Part shown: piece after piece, positions 1-11,424 of the stretch
How the letters are laid out: the number at the start of each line of letters is the position of its first letter
How positions within the stretch are numbered: the stretch's first letter is position 1
NCBI GenBank assembly: GCA_951213105.1
Contig: OX578150.1
Coordinates: 25,238,022-25,302,021, forward strand
Source: Amaurobius ferox
Taxonomy: Eukaryota > Arthropoda > Arachnida > Araneae > Amaurobiidae
DNA length: 64,000 nucleotides
Direction: 5' to 3'
Translations under genes and position numbers: made by a program
Notes under the pieces: model-generated
What the model was told of the DNA's origin: nothing
The model's input: the letters and a program-made list of their open reading frames with translations, nothing else
Database searches by the model: none

Positions 1-2
1 TA

Positions 3-266
3 AAAGGTCACGGTTCATTCCCAAAATATTATAATAGATTTAAAATAAAAACCGGCTCATCTTGTAAATGCGGGAAAATAGATGCGGATCTCTCCCACTT
101 AATAAGAGAATGCGCTCCATCTAAGATAAGGGTAAATAAATATTTAAAAGAAAGTAATATTACAGAAGAAACCTTAATAAAGCTTGTTAAAGGAAAAAAC
201 ACAAAAGACAAAATAAGAAATATAATAATAGATATTCAACAGAATGAAAACGAGTGGCTAATATAG
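3..266 (+). CDS. ORF2 C-terminus of LINE A1 (partial)
   Basis: This is the last 87 codons of the ORF2 polyprotein, entering from beyond the left edge. It contains the C-terminal zinc-finger-like Cys/His cluster of R1-clade ORF2 (CKCG, then H and C about 10-15 residues on, as in SCKCGKIDADLSHLIREC). The stop is TAG at 264-266. The same region in A2 (28678-30225) has nonsense codons where this copy reads through, so A1 is the better copy here. The family's role would be target-primed reverse transcription; only the tail is visible. Confidence 0.8.
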   Translation, partial: KGHGSFPKYYNRFKIKTGSSCKCGKIDADLSHLIRECAPSKIRVNKYLKESNITEETLIKLVKGKNTKDKIRNIIIDIQQNENEWLI

Positions 267-340
267 GTAGACCCATGTGATGTCCTACCCACAAAATAAA
301 GAAGTCCTACAAAGTCCGAGAGAAGAAATAAATATAAAAA

Positions 341-616
341 CCGCTCCGGCGGGTCAAAATAAAAAGAAAAGAAAATATAAAAACCGCTCCGGCGGGTCAA
401 AATAAAAAGTTGAATAAAATATAAAAACCGTTAAGGCGGGAAAACTAAAAAGAAGAAATAAAATACAAAACCGTCAAGGCGGTCATAAATAAAAATAGTA
501 CAAAGTTACAGAAAAACTGTCAAGGCAGGATAAATAAAAAGCAATAAAAAACTAGTAAAACCGTTAAGGCGGATATATAAAAATCATAAAACTTAAAAAT
601 AAAACCGGCCACGGCC
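341..616 (+). repeat. seven-hairpin array in family A 3' UTR (A1)
   Basis: Seven short inverted repeats lie in A-rich linkers at 341-352, 384-395, 428-439, 471-482, 517-528, 561-572 and 605-616. Units 1-2 read CCGCTCCGGCGG (4-bp stem with a UCCG, UNCG-type loop). Units 3, 4 and 6 read CCGTTAAGGCGG or CCGTCAAGGCGG. Unit 5 reads CTGTCAAGGCAG, so both sides of one stem pair have changed together. The same order, including the CTG/CAG unit, recurs in A2 at 30333-30605. A structured RNA element recognised by the reverse transcriptase or needed for RNA stability is possible; the function is not known. Confidence 0.7.
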
Positions 617-1231
617 TCGTATAAAAATGATTTAGTTAGAGATATACGCTCTAGGTTAGGATTGTGTCACCGGGGGGTGTCATTTCTCAGGTGTAGGCCT
701 GTGTGTGCAAGGTTTTGGTGGTTTTCCTGGCACGCGAACGCAAATGCGGCACAGCTCTTCTTAAAAGTCCTACCACCATAGGCTTCCAAATTCCGCGGTC
801 AGAGGGGGTTGCGGTAGGTCTTTCGTAAATTTCTCTTTGTTAGGGGTCAAAATTAAGACGTATCTACTTTCGGCCAGAGTCTCTATCTCCCATTAATAAT
901 CTTCTCGGTCAGCGGTTCTAAATTGCTCGCTATTCCAAATTACTTCCTGCTTTAGGCTACCACGAGCGTCAAAATTCTTATTCAAAATTGTTGGATATTG
1001 GATGAGTCTCCCTAAGGAGCCAACTTCCAAAACTCTACCACCCCAGGCAATGCCTATGTTCGAAGTGTTGTGAGACATGGGCAGGAGCGACGAATGGCTG
1101 TGGTGACTGGAGAACAAGAAAGTGGCCCCGTCCGGGGCGGGAGAGCTGTCGTGCGGCAGATCAAAAGTGAAAGTTGGGTGCGTAAAAACACCCCCTGCAA
1201 TGTCTGATTGACTGGCGCAGGTAATAAGGTC

Positions 1232-1244
1232 TTACCCTACTGAT
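1232..1244 (+). repeat. 28S-like target remnant at A1/B1 junction
   Basis: TTACCCTACTGAT lies exactly between the 3' end of A1 and the 5' C-run of B1. It recurs at every junction of the array. From memory it matches 28S rRNA upstream of the sarcin-ricin loop, so it is read as a target-site remnant. Confidence 0.8.
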
Positions 1245-1247
1245 CCC

Positions 1248-1440
1248 CCCCCCGGGGACCAGTGAATTTAAAAAGCTTGTTAATATTGGTATTAAACTGT
1301 GAAATAGCTATTGCGCTGCAGTTTCTTTTTTCTGTGAAAATTTTGTATAATTCGCACCTTGCTAGTCTGGCCCCAAGAGTCGGTGCTTTGACGAAGCCGG
1401 GGGGCTCACCCAAAATTTTTTTTTGGTGCTAGACCGACTT
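1248..1440 (+). ncRNA. HDV-like ribozyme candidate at 5' end of B1
   Basis: The pairings seen by eye are P1 CCCCCCGG (1248-1255) with CCGGGGGG (1397-1404), an inner stem GGACCAG (1256-1262) with CTGGCCC (1367-1373, one mismatch), P2 GAGTCGGT (1377-1384) with ACCGACTT (1433-1440), P3 GCTT (1385-1388) with AAGC (1394-1397), and P4 CACC (1407-1410) with GGTG (1425-1428). P1' lies inside P2, giving the nested pseudoknot order of HDV-like ribozymes. The J4/2 position reads CTAG, with a candidate catalytic C. Predicted cleavage falls at the 28S/element boundary. Related copies are in C1 and B3. Activity is inferred. Confidence 0.6.
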
Positions 1441-1513
1441 AGTTGCCTTTTATTGTGGGTTACACTCAGCTGTCTTCTGATAGAATTTGAGAGTAGTGAC
1501 ATCACACGGAGTG

Positions 1514-2588
1514 ATGTCGGAAGGAGAAGTAGAAGAAGAAGGGTCAGTCTCTTTGGCTGACAATTTGAAAAATGAAACAGAACCACAAGTGTGGAACAGT
1601 TTTCAAAACATTATGGAGGTCCTCAATTCAAAGAGGAATAAGCTGAATAAGGAAGATTCAGCAATTATTTTTAATGAAGTACAAAGTTTGTTCTTACATT
1701 ATTATTTATTAGATATTAATTTGAAAAAAGCCTTAAAACAAAACGAGCAAGTTTTGAAAGTGGTTGAAGAGTCAACCAAGGTGAGCTATGCTGCTGCGGT
1801 TACAGCTCCTACAAGAGATAGGAGTAGCAGCAGAAGACGAACTCAAGATCACGTCTTATTGGTTTATCCAATGGATAAAGAAATGAGCTCAGAAACAGTC
1901 CAAAATGAAATAGTTAAAAATTTGAACCCTACGAACCTTAAAGTTAAGGTCAAATCAGTTAGAAAAGTTAAGAGTGGAGGAGTCAAGATAACTTGTGAAA
2001 AATTGGACGATATTGAATCTTTTGAAGAGGCAATAAAATTGTCTCAAAATCTTAGGGAAATTGTAAATGTGGTAAAACCTAAGAAAAGGAATCCTAGGGT
2101 GATCCTGTATAACGTGGATAGAGCAATGAATTCAGAGGATTGGTGGAAAAATTGAAAGCACAAAATGAGGAAGTGCTGATTGGAGATGTAAAACCATTAT
2201 TCTCTATAAAAAGTATAATGAAAAAACACTCCATTGGGTTTTGGAGGTTGAACCAAGTGGGTTCAAAAAAATAATGAAGAGGGACAGATTATATCTCCAG
2301 TGGGAGATATTAAATGTAAAAGAGTTCCTCAGAGAAATGAGGTGTTTTAATTGCAATAGATTTGGTCAAATTAGTAAAAATTGTAAAAATGACAAAACAT
2401 GTTTTAAATGCGGTAAAACTGGACATGAAAGTCCAGAATGAGATAACCCTTTATGCTGTATTAATTGTTCACATGCAAATAATGTATACAAGAAAAACTA
2501 TGATGTAAAACACAGTGCTGCAGATTCGAAATGTATGAGTTTGGAAAGGGAATTGGAGTTTAGTCGCTCACGAATTGATTATGGCTGA
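1514..2588 (+). pseudogene. ORF1 (gag-like, CCHC) of LINE B1, broken
   Basis: This is the RNA-binding ORF1 protein of family B. The start ATG at 1514 gives MSEGEVEEEG and matches the start of intact B3 ORF1. A Ser/Arg-rich patch (RDRSSSRRR) precedes the conserved central region, followed by zinc knuckles CFNC..GQISKNC and CFKC..GHESPE. Compared with B2 and B3 it has a 1-nt loss near 2142 (frame ends WWKN, stop at 2155), a second 1-nt loss near 2210, and a Cys-to-stop change (TGA) in the second knuckle at 2439-2441. After these the coding sequence resumes to RSRIDYG and stop TGA at 2586-2588, overlapping the ORF2 ATG by 8 nt. Confidence 0.85.
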
Positions 2589-5500
2589 GGAAAAATGTGT
2601 TTTCCTTCATTGTAATTTGGCTCATACGAAAGCAGCAAATCTTCTGTTATCACAGTTTATTGTAAATAAAAATGTTAATGTTATCAGTGTAAATGAACCA
2701 TATTTTTATGGTCAGAATATTGCAGGATTTAGCAAAAATATTAAGTTGATTTATTATTGTAATAGCCCAAGAGCGGCTATTTTAGTTTACGGTGAATTTT
2801 CACCACTTGTATTATTTGTACATAGGGACATTGTTGTTGTGTTAATTAATGTAAATAGTGTGGAATATGTAGTTATTAGTGTGTATAATTCTCCTAGTGT
2901 AAATCTTGATGATAATATGCAAACTTTATATAAAATTATTTGTAAATATAATAATTATAATATTGTAATTATGGGAGACTTCAATGCAAAGTCTACCCTG
3001 TGGGGACTGGATCCTACGGACAATAGAGGTAATATTGTTATGGATTTTGTAAATTCAAATGGATTCACTATAATGAATGATCCAAATAGCCCACCTACCT
3101 TTGACTGTGTCAGGGGTAGGAGTTGGGTGGATCTAATACTTGTAAAAGCAGTAAATATTGATGAATTTGTAAATTGGAAAGTGTTATATGAAATCACGTT
3201 AAGTGATCATAAATATATAAGTATGGATGTAAATATTAGGGAAATGGTTAAAAGTAAAAATGTTATTAAATTTAAATATAAGAACTTAAATTGGCTTAAG
3301 TTCAAAAATGAAATAAATAAAATTTATAATGTAAAATATGAAATGATTACTTCCAAAAATGAAATGAATGAATTTGTTGAATATGTAACTTCATTATTGA
3401 TTAATGCTTGTAAAAATTGCAGGATGAATAAAAATGGTCAAGTTAAACGAATTGTGAATATGCCCTGGTGGACGATGGAAATTCAAATTCAACGTTCTAA
3501 AGCTAGAGCGCTAAGACGAAAATACCAAAAAATCCAAGAACTGGAAGAAAGAAATAGGTGGAAATTGATATATAAAACAGAATTGGCAGTATTGAGGAAG
3601 AAAATAGTTAAAGTGAAAAAAGAAACTTTTGTTCAGTTCTTGGAAAAAATAAATGAAAACAACTGCTTTAGTATAGAAAGTAAAAATATCATAAACCCTA
3701 GAAGTGGATTGATAAAGTATGCTACAGTGTAGAAGACAAATGGGGAAAAGACAAAGAACATGAAAGAGACTATAGAAACTATAGTTAAATATCACTTCCC
3801 TGAAAGGGAATATCAGGAAAGTAGTAGTAGGTATACAAATGAAAGAGAAGATGCGGTTGGGATAGAGGAAGTTCAATATGCAATTGAAAATATGAAAAAG
3901 GGCAAAGCTCCGGGCCCTGATGGGCTACCTTTGGAAGTGATTAGAGACCTTTTCGAAGGCGACAAAGAGTGGTTTACAGGTATTTTTAATAAATGCCTAT
4001 TGATGGGGATGTTCCCAAGGACTTGGAAGAAGTCGTTAGTAGTGTTATTGGACAAACCGGGGAAAGAAAAAGACAAAGTAGAATCTTATAGACCGATTTG
4101 CCTACTTTCGGTTTGGGGTAAGATCTTAGATAAGATCTTGGTGAATAGAATTCTTTTCCAGTTGGAAAATAAAAAGTATTTTAATGACAATCAATTTGGT
4201 TTTAGAAAGGGTAGGAGCACCAATGATGCTCTATGTAAAATGAAAAATATTGTATATAAAAATAAAAAGCTTCATACGGCCTTAATATCTTTTGATATTA
4301 AAGACGCGTTTAACAATGTGGATTGGACACGTATTAAATATTTGGTAAATGAGTTACCAATTTCAAATAGGCTCTCGGATATAATAAATGACTTTCTTAG
4401 AGACAGAAAAGTAGTATACAACCAAGGAGGCATCAATATCGAGATTAAAAATAGTTGTGGTTTACCACAGGGGTCTAATTCTGGACCCATTCTGTGGCTA
4501 ATAGTAGCGGATACTTTGTTAAAAAGCTTTTACAGAGAAAACTTTGAGGGTATGGAACTGCTGGCATTTGCAGATGATTTTCTGTTTGTAGTATCAGGAA
4601 GAAATAGAACAATGCTGAAAAAACAGATTGATAAAACCACTAAGTATATTAGCCAGTGGAGTAAAAGCTACAAACTTACTCTTAGTGTGGATAAGACACA
4701 ACTTATGATCGTTCCTCTTAAGACGGATCTGAGAACTAATTTCAGAATAGAATTGGAGGGAATTGTATTTATGAATAAAGAGGAAATGGACTATTTGGGT
4801 ATAAAATTGGATCCGTATTTGAAGTTTAATAAACACCTAAAAAAGGTGAAGGAAAAAGTCTTTGACTTTACAAACAAACTTATTAGGATTTCCCGAAAAA
4901 CATGGGGATTAAATGGCAAAGTGCTGAAACAGATCTATGTTAAAGCAATAGAAAAAATGATTTTATATGGATGCGAAATATGGTACAATGGTCATTGCAG
5001 GCAATTAAACCAACTCATCAAAATAGTGAGAAGTTGTCTGTTACTGATCACTAAATGTTATAAAACCACATCAACTGGTGCGTTGTACATTATTTCGGGC
5101 ATTTTACCTATTCAGATAAGGGCGAAATGGCATAAGTGTATTTATGAAAGTAAGAAGTTGAAGAAAGACTTGGAATTTTATGATGTGAAAATAAAACACG
5201 GAGAGATAAGTGAATATACACAGATTGTGGACCCTTACAGATTCAAGAGTATTGAATATAAAAAGAAGAAAATAACTGGGAAAGGTTATGAAATATTCAC
5301 AGATGGCTCAAAGATGGGGGAAATGGTGCAAGGAGTTGGGGCGGCATATGTCGTATATTATAATGGAATTGAAATTGAAAATAAAAAATTTCGTTTATCA
5401 GATCAGTCAACAGTTTATTTGGCGGAGTTATTGGCCATAAAGGAGGCCATCAAGTGGATTAGAAGTAATAGGATCTTATTTCAGAGTGATGAAATTCAAA

Positions 5501-6132
5501 TTTTTAGTGACAGTGAAAGCTGCCTAAAAAGTTTACAGAAGATGGAAAACACACATATTTGGATAGAACAGATTAAGAATTATGTATATGATCTGAAGTT
5601 GAGGAAGAAATTAGTCAAGTTTAATTGGATAAAGGCCCATGTGGGTCATGTAGGAAATGAACGAGCAGACGAACTCGCAAAAGAAGCCACAGTTAAAGAG
5701 CAAGTGGATGTGGAAACTAAATTGACGTGGGTACAAGTTAAGACCAAAATGAAGATTGAAGCCAAGAAGAAGTGGCAAGAAATGTGGAACAGCTCTACAA
5801 AAGGAAGATGGACCCATGGGCTAATATCTGAAGTTAAAAATAGCAGATGTATTGCAAATTTTTATTTCAATCAAATTGTTACTGGTCATGGGATTTTTCC
5901 AAATCACCAATTTAATATGTTTGGAAAATCAAAAATGTGTATGAGTGATAATATGGTTGGTGATGTGGAGCATTATGTATATTATTGTAAAATGTTTGAT
6001 GCTTGTAGAACTAAATATTTTCCTATCAATTTTGTTCATATTTGTCTTAAAGATTTGATAAAATTCGAGAAAGCTAGGATTGGTATTTGTGCTATCGTGA
6101 AAGAATTAATGAATTTGTATTGTGTTTTATAG
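2581..6132 (+). pseudogene. ORF2 (endonuclease-RT-RNase H) of LINE B1, one in-frame stop
   Basis: The protein is about 1184 codons. An APE-type endonuclease comes first (NEPYF, GDFNAKSTLWG, SWVDLILVK, LSDHKYI), then a W-W linker, then reverse transcriptase (GKAPGPDGLPLEV, SYRPICLLSVWGKILDKIL, NQFGFRKGRST, SFDIKDAFN, CGLPQGSNSGP, catalytic FADD near 4570), then RNase H (FTDGSKMG, AELLA, SDSESC, KAHVGHVGNERADELA) and a C-terminal Cys/His segment. The only break is TGG to TAG at 3730-3732, where B2 has Trp. The ATG at 2581 overlaps the ORF1 stop. It would make and integrate cDNA by target-primed reverse transcription. Damage is light, so this is a fairly young copy. Confidence 0.9.
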
Positions 6133-6602
6133 TTTTGTAGATTGGTTGTTATTTTATTAACCATGGTTTGGTTAATTCTTGTCTTTGTTGTATATAGTGA
6201 AACGTGAAATGTGAATGTTAATGTAAATTATTTGATGTAAATAGATTTGTATTTTGTTTTGCAACTAGAGTTTAGTTGCTTTTTGTAAGTCTCTGTTGAA
6301 ATGAATAAAGGTCGTAGACCAAGTAGGGACTGTTGTGATTCCAGACAGAGGATGAGTTTCAGAGGTTCGAAATTCGTGGTGTTTGTTTTTGGCCGTTGTA
6401 TGATTCGTGGCTGCTTTGCTGGGGGCGGCATGTGGATTAGTGTGAAGTTTGCAGGATTTGGTGTTTGTGCATCCCTGGGGTGGCCCTTGGCGGGAACGTC
6501 GTTGCGTCCAGACATGTAGCTTGTGCCCGCTGTGGCGGCGGCGGGTCAGCAGCGGGGCCTCGTATGTCCGGGAAAACTGGACGGACCGAGGGTAACAAAT
6601 GG
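6133..6602 (+). other. 3' UTR of LINE B1
   Basis: This 470-bp tail contains AATAAA near 6303, then CAGAGGATGA at 6346-6355, a motif also present in the 3' UTRs of B2 and of both C copies at 209-274 nt from their ends. It closes with GGGTAACAAATGG against the 28S-like remnant. The AATAAA is about 300 nt from the element end, so the integrated RNA probably extends past it. Confidence 0.65.
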
Positions 6603-6615
6603 TTACCCTACTGAT
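6603..6615 (+). repeat. 28S-like target remnant at B1/B2 junction
   Basis: TTACCCTACTGAT lies between the B1 3' terminus and coding sequence of the 5'-truncated B2. It is the same remnant as at the other junctions. Confidence 0.8.
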
Positions 6616-7419
6616 CCTGCTGCTATAACTGCTGCTCCTGCGAGAGACAGGAGTAGTAGTAGAAGACGTACACAGGATCATATATTATTAGTTTATCCTA
6701 CAGAGAAGGATATGAGCTCGAAAAGTATCCAGCAGGAAATAGTAAAAAATCTAAATCCTACAAACCTTAAAGTTAAGGTAAAGTCAGTGAGAAAAGTGAG
6801 AATTGGTGGAGTGAAGATTACGTGTGAGAAACTGGACGATATCGAGCAGTTTGAAGAAGCAATTAAACTATCCCAAAATCTTAGAGAGATAGTGAATGTG
6901 GTGAAACCCAAGAAAAGACATCCGAGGGTGATTATATATAATGTGGATAAATCTATGAAAGCAGAAGATTTAGTGGAAACACTAAAGGCACAAAATGAGG
7001 AAGTGATAATTGGGGATATAAAAGCATTATTTTCTATTAAAAGCAGAAATGAGAAAACTCAGCATTGGGTTTTAGAAGTGGAACCAAGCGTGTTCAAGAA
7101 AATGATGAAAAGAGACAGACTATATTTGCAATGGGAAATATTAAATGTGAAAGAATATCTTAGAGAGATGAGGTGCTTCAACTGCAATAGGTTTGGACAC
7201 ATTGGGAAAAATTGCAAAGAGGAAAAAACATGTTTCAAATGTGGGAAAACTGGACATGAGAGTCCAGATTGTACAAATCCTTTGAATTGTATAAACTGTG
7301 TGTATGCTAATACTGTATACAAGAAGAATTATGACGTGAAACATAGTGCTGCGGACAATAAATGCATGAGTCTTGAAAGAGAAATGGAGTTCAGTCGCTC
7401 AAGAATAGACTATGGCTGA
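6616..7419 (+). CDS. ORF1 of LINE B2, 5'-truncated but open
   Basis: The reading frame is uninterrupted from the truncation point to TGA at 7417-7419. It carries RDRSSSRRR, the conserved central region and three zinc-knuckle-like clusters (CFNC..GHIGKNC, CFKC..GHESPDC, CINC followed by a His/Cys tail), ending RSRIDYG. The frame also happens to stay open upstream through the junction into the 3' UTR of B1 (from about 6523), but no start there is likely to be native. The ORF2 ATG at 7412 overlaps the last 8 nt. It would be an ORF1p nucleic-acid-binding fragment. Confidence 0.8.
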   Translation, partial: PAAITAAPARDRSSSRRRTQDHILLVYPTEKDMSSKSIQQEIVKNLNPTNLKVKVKSVRKVRIGGVKITCEKLDDIEQFEEAIKLSQNLREIVNVVKPKKRHPRVIIYNVDKSMKAEDLVETLKAQNEEVIIGDIKALFSIKSRNEKTQHWVLEVEPSVFKKMMKRDRLYLQWEILNVKEYLREMRCFNCNRFGHIGKNCKEEKTCFKCGKTGHESPDCTNPLNCINCVYANTVYKKNYDVKHSAADNKCMSLEREMEFSRSRIDYG

Positions 7420-10400
7420 AAAATGTATTTTTCTACAGAGTAATTTGGTCCATGCTAAGGCAGCCAATTTATTGTTATCTCAGTTCATTATTAGTAAAAA
7501 TGTTAATATAATCAGTGTAAACGAACCTTATTATTTTAATAATTGTATTGTTGGATTTAGTAAAAATATCAAGGTGATATATTCATTTAATAGGCCAAGA
7601 GCGGCTATTCTTGTATATGGTGATTATTCACCACTTGTATTGTATGTACATAGAGATATTGTTGTGGTTCTCGTAAATGTAAATAATGTAGAGTATGTTG
7701 TAATAAGTGTATATAATTCTCCAAGTGAAAGTTTGGAAGATAATTTGCAAATATTATATGAAATTGTTTGTAAATATTATAATTGTAATATTGTGATTAT
7801 GGGTGATTTTAATGCTAAGTCTACATTGTGGGGATTGGATCCCACGGATAGAAGGGGTGATTTGGTAATAGAATTTGTAAATGCAAATGGTTTTGTTATA
7901 ATGAATGATTCTAATAGTCCTCCTACCTTTGACTGTGTCAGGGGTAGGAGTTGGGTAGATTTGGTTTTGATTAGAGCTGATAATATGGAAGTATTTGAAA
8001 ATTGGAAGGTACTTGATGAAATTACATTAAGTGACCATAAATATATAACTATGGATCTTGTGATGGGTGATGTTGTAAAAAGTAGAAATGTAAATAAGTT
8101 TAAATATAAAAATTTGGATAGGCTTAAATTGAAGGTAGAACTGAATAAAATATATAATGTAAATTATGAAAAAATTAATTCTAAAAGTGAAATGAATTGT
8201 TTTATTGAATATGTGACATCATTATTAATAAAAGCATGTAATGATTGCAGGATTCGCAAAGGTGGCCAAATAAAACGTATAGTTAATATGCCTTGGTGGA
8301 CAATGGAAATACAAATCCAGAGATCCAAGACAAGAGCATTGAGAAGAAAATTCCAAAGTACCCAGGAACCTGAAGGGAGGAATAGGAGGAAGCTAATCTA
8401 TAAAAGGGAATTAGCAGTTCTGAGAAGAAAAATTGTTAAGGCGAAGAAAGAGTCTCTGGTTCAGTTCCTGGAAAAAATCACGGAAAACAACTGTTTCAGT
8501 ATGGAAAGCAAAAATATCATCAATCCGAGAAGTGGCCTAATAAAATATGCCACAGTGTGGAAGGAAAATGGTGAAAAGACCAAAAACCTTGAAGAAACTA
8601 TAAAAACTATAGTAAAATACCATTTTCCAGAGAGAGGATATATGGAGAGTAATAGTAGGTATAAAGTAGGGGAAGAGGATGTTATTAGGAAGGAAGAGGT
8701 GAAATATGTTATACAGAACATGAAAAGTGGTAAGGCTCCAGGTCCAGATGGATTACCGTTGGAGGTAATCAGGGATCTCTTCGAAAGTAACATGGATTGG
8801 TTCACTGGAATTTTTAACAGATGCTTAATGATTGGGATGTTTCCAAGACCTTGGAAAATTTCAATGGTAGTTCTTTTGGACAAACCGGGGAAAGACAAAG
8901 AGAAGGTAGATTCATACAGACCTATTTGCTTATTATCGGTCTGGGGGGAAAATATTGGATAAAATCCTAGTAAATAGGATACTTTACCACTTAGAGTATA
9001 GTAAGTACTTTAATGATAATCAATTCGGGTTCAGAAGAGGGAAAAGTACAAATGATGCGTTAAATAAGATGAAAAATATAGTGGAAAAAAATAAGATGGG
9101 AAAAATGCATTCGGCCCTAATATCATTCGATATTAAGGGGGCATTCAACAATGTGGACTGGACTCGAATGAAGAGTATAGTGAATGAGCTGCCTATTACT
9201 AATAGGCTCTCTGACGTAATAAATGACTTTTTGAGAGACCGAAAGGTGGTCTATAAAGAGGGAAATATAAATGTTGAAGTTGTAAACAGTTGTGGATTAC
9301 CACAAGGTTCGAATTCAGGACCGATTTTGTGGTTGATGGTGGCGGATACTTTATTAAAGAACTTTTACAATGAAAAGTTCAAAGACATGGATCTGATAGC
9401 ATTTGCGGATGATTTTTTATTCGTGGTTGCAGGAAAAACTAGAACTATCTTGAAAAAGCAGATAGAAAAAGCAACTAAATACATTTCAGAATGGAGTAAA
9501 AATTATAAATTAACACTTAGTGTTGATAAAACCCAACTCATGATTGTCCCATTGAAGACAGATTTGAGAACTGTATTCAGAATTATATTGGATGGAAAAG
9601 TGTTTGTAAATAAAGAGGAAATGGAATACTTAGGGATTAAGTTGGATCCACAGATGAAGTTTAATAAACACTTGAAAAAAGTGAGTGATAAAGTATTTGA
9701 TTTCTCAAACAAGTTAGTGAGAATATCACGAAAAACCTGGGGCTTGAATGGCAAAGTGCTAAAACAAATATATGTTAGAGCCATTGAGAAAATGATACTG
9801 TATGGATGTGAAATATGGTATTCGGGTCATTGCAGGCAGTTAAACCAGCTGATTAAAATCGTTAGAAGCTGTCTCCTTATGGTAACTAAATGTTACAAAA
9901 CAACTTCTACAGAAGCTTTATATGTGATTGCAGGAGTAGTACCCATAGACATAAGAGCGAAATGGATGAAGATTTTATACGAATATAGAGTGCTGAAAAA
10001 AGATGTAAATTTTTACGGAGTGAAGATAAAGTATGGTGAAATTAATGATTATAAGCAGGATATAAATCCATATAAATTTCAAAGTATGGAATTTAAACAT
10101 AGAAAACCAAATGGTAAAGGTTGGGAAATCTTTACCGACGGATCCAAGATGGGAGAAGAGCAAAGAGATGGAGCAGCTTTTGTAGTGTTTTACAATGGAA
10201 ATGAAATTTTGAATGACAAGTTTCGTCTTTCTGATCATGCAACTGTATATCTAGCCGAATTATTGGCATTAAAGAAGGCCATAGAATGGATCAAGTGTAA
10301 TAGGGAATTAATACAGGAAGGGGAATGTTATATATACAGTGACAATTGAAAGTTGTTTGAAAAGTTTACAGAGGTTGGAGGATACGCATATATGGATTAC

Positions 10401-10962
10401 TCAGATAAAGAAAAATATTTCTTATCTGAGTTTGAGGAAGAAGCAAATTTTACTAAACTGGATTAAGGCACATGTTGGATTCACAGGGAATGAGAAGGCG
10501 GACGAGTTGGCTAAAGAAGCAACTTTGAAAGATCAGGTGGATGTTGAAGAAAAGTTAACGTGGATCTAGGTCAAATCAAGAATGAAGTTAGAAGCGTACA
10601 ACATCTGGCAAGAAAGGTGGAATCAAACTACAAAAGGAAGATGGACTTATGATTTAATCCCGAAAGTTGGGAGTAACAGATGTATTTCAAATTTCTATTT
10701 TAACCAGTTAATTACTAGTCATGGAATCTTTCCATATCATCAATTCATTAGATTTGGAAAGTCAAAGCTGTGTATAAATGATAATATGGTGGGTGATGTA
10801 AATCATTATGTTTATAATTGCAGTAAATTCGATGTATATAGAGTTAAATACTTTCCTTGTAATTTTGTTGATATTTGCTTAAAAGATCTGATTAAATGTG
10901 AGAGAGTTAGAGTTGGAATTTGTTATATGGTTAAGGAATTGATGGAAATGTATTGTATATAG
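7412..10962 (+). pseudogene. ORF2 of LINE B2, two frameshifts and one stop
   Basis: Domain order is the same as in B1 ORF2: endonuclease (NEPYYF, GDFNAKSTLWG, SDHKYI), RT (GKAPGPDG, SYRPICLLSVWG, NQFGFRRGKST, SFDIKGAFN, CGLPQGSNSGP, FADD near 9408) and RNase H (FTDGSKMG). Breaks are an extra base in a G/A run near 8948 (frame ends at 8962, resumes near 8955), an extra base near 10346 in the RNase H SDSES motif (resumes near 10339), and CAA to TAG at 10567-10569. The final stop is at 10960-10962. It is inactive as it stands. Confidence 0.88.
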
Positions 10963-11409
10963 TAATGTTTTGTATAGTAATGTATAAAATTGAAGTGCAT
11001 GTTATTTTTGTTTTAACCAGAGTTTGGTTAATTATGTTTTGATTGTAATTTAGCAACTTAAGTTAAGTTGCATTTTGTAGTTTCTGAATTTCAATAAAGG
11101 TCGTTGACCAATTAGGGACTGTTGTAATTCCAGACAGAGGATGAGTTTCAGAGGTTCGAAATTTAATTGGTGCTGTTGTGTTTTGGCCGCTGTATGATAT
11201 TCCGTGGCTGCTTTGCTGGGGAGGTAGTTGGATTGGTGTGAAAGTTTATAGGATTTGGTGTTCGCATGTTCCTGGGGTGGCCCTTGGCGTGAACATTGTT
11301 GCGTCCGGCTGTGTATCTTGTGCCCGCTATGGCAGCGGCGGGTCAGCAGCGGGGCCTCGGAGTCCAGAGCCTCGGGTCCAGAGATGGACGGATCAAGGGT
11401 AACTAATGG

Positions 11410-11424
11410 TTACCCTACTGATGA
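11410..11424 (+). repeat. 28S-like target remnant at B2/C1 junction
   Basis: TTACCCTACTGATGA lies between the B2 3' terminus and the C-run that opens C1. It is identical to the remnant on the other side of C1 (16953-16967), consistent with a target-site duplication. Confidence 0.82.

Larger units (their letters stand above)
1..1231 (+). mobile_element. LINE family A copy A1, 3' part
   Basis: This is the 3' end of an R1-like LINE that enters from the left edge. It holds the C-terminus of ORF2 and about 960 bp of 3' UTR. The whole stretch, including a series of small hairpins, matches the 3' end of copy A2 (about 30000-31216). It ends with a GC-rich block and a terminal segment containing AAAACACCCCCTGCAATGTC and a GCGCAGGTAA stretch, directly abutting the 28S-like remnant at 1232. 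The same 3' terminus precedes the remnants at 21453 and 31217, which fixes the family's 3' boundary. There is no poly(A) tail, as in several site-specific R1-clade elements. Confidence 0.85.
1245..6602 (+). mobile_element. LINE family B copy B1 (full length, R1-like, 28S-targeted)
   Basis: This copy of about 5.36 kb runs from a 5' poly-C/ribozyme-like leader through ORF1, ORF2 and a 3' UTR that ends GGGTAACAAATGG. It is flanked on both sides by TTACCCTACTGAT. ORF1 is broken by two frameshifts and a stop; ORF2 has a single in-frame stop. It is the reference full-length copy for family B. B2 (5' truncated) follows head-to-tail, and B3 lies further right. Confidence 0.88.
6616..11409 (+). mobile_element. 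LINE family B copy B2 (5' truncated)
   Basis: The copy starts inside ORF1, just before the Ser/Arg-rich patch, immediately after the 28S-like remnant. It lacks the 5' ribozyme-like leader and the ORF1 N-terminus, as expected of incomplete target-primed reverse transcription. It continues through ORF2 and a 3' UTR (AATAAA near 11093, CAGAGGATGA 11135-11144) ending GGGTAACTAATGG at the next remnant. It lies in the same orientation as both neighbours. Confidence 0.87.
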
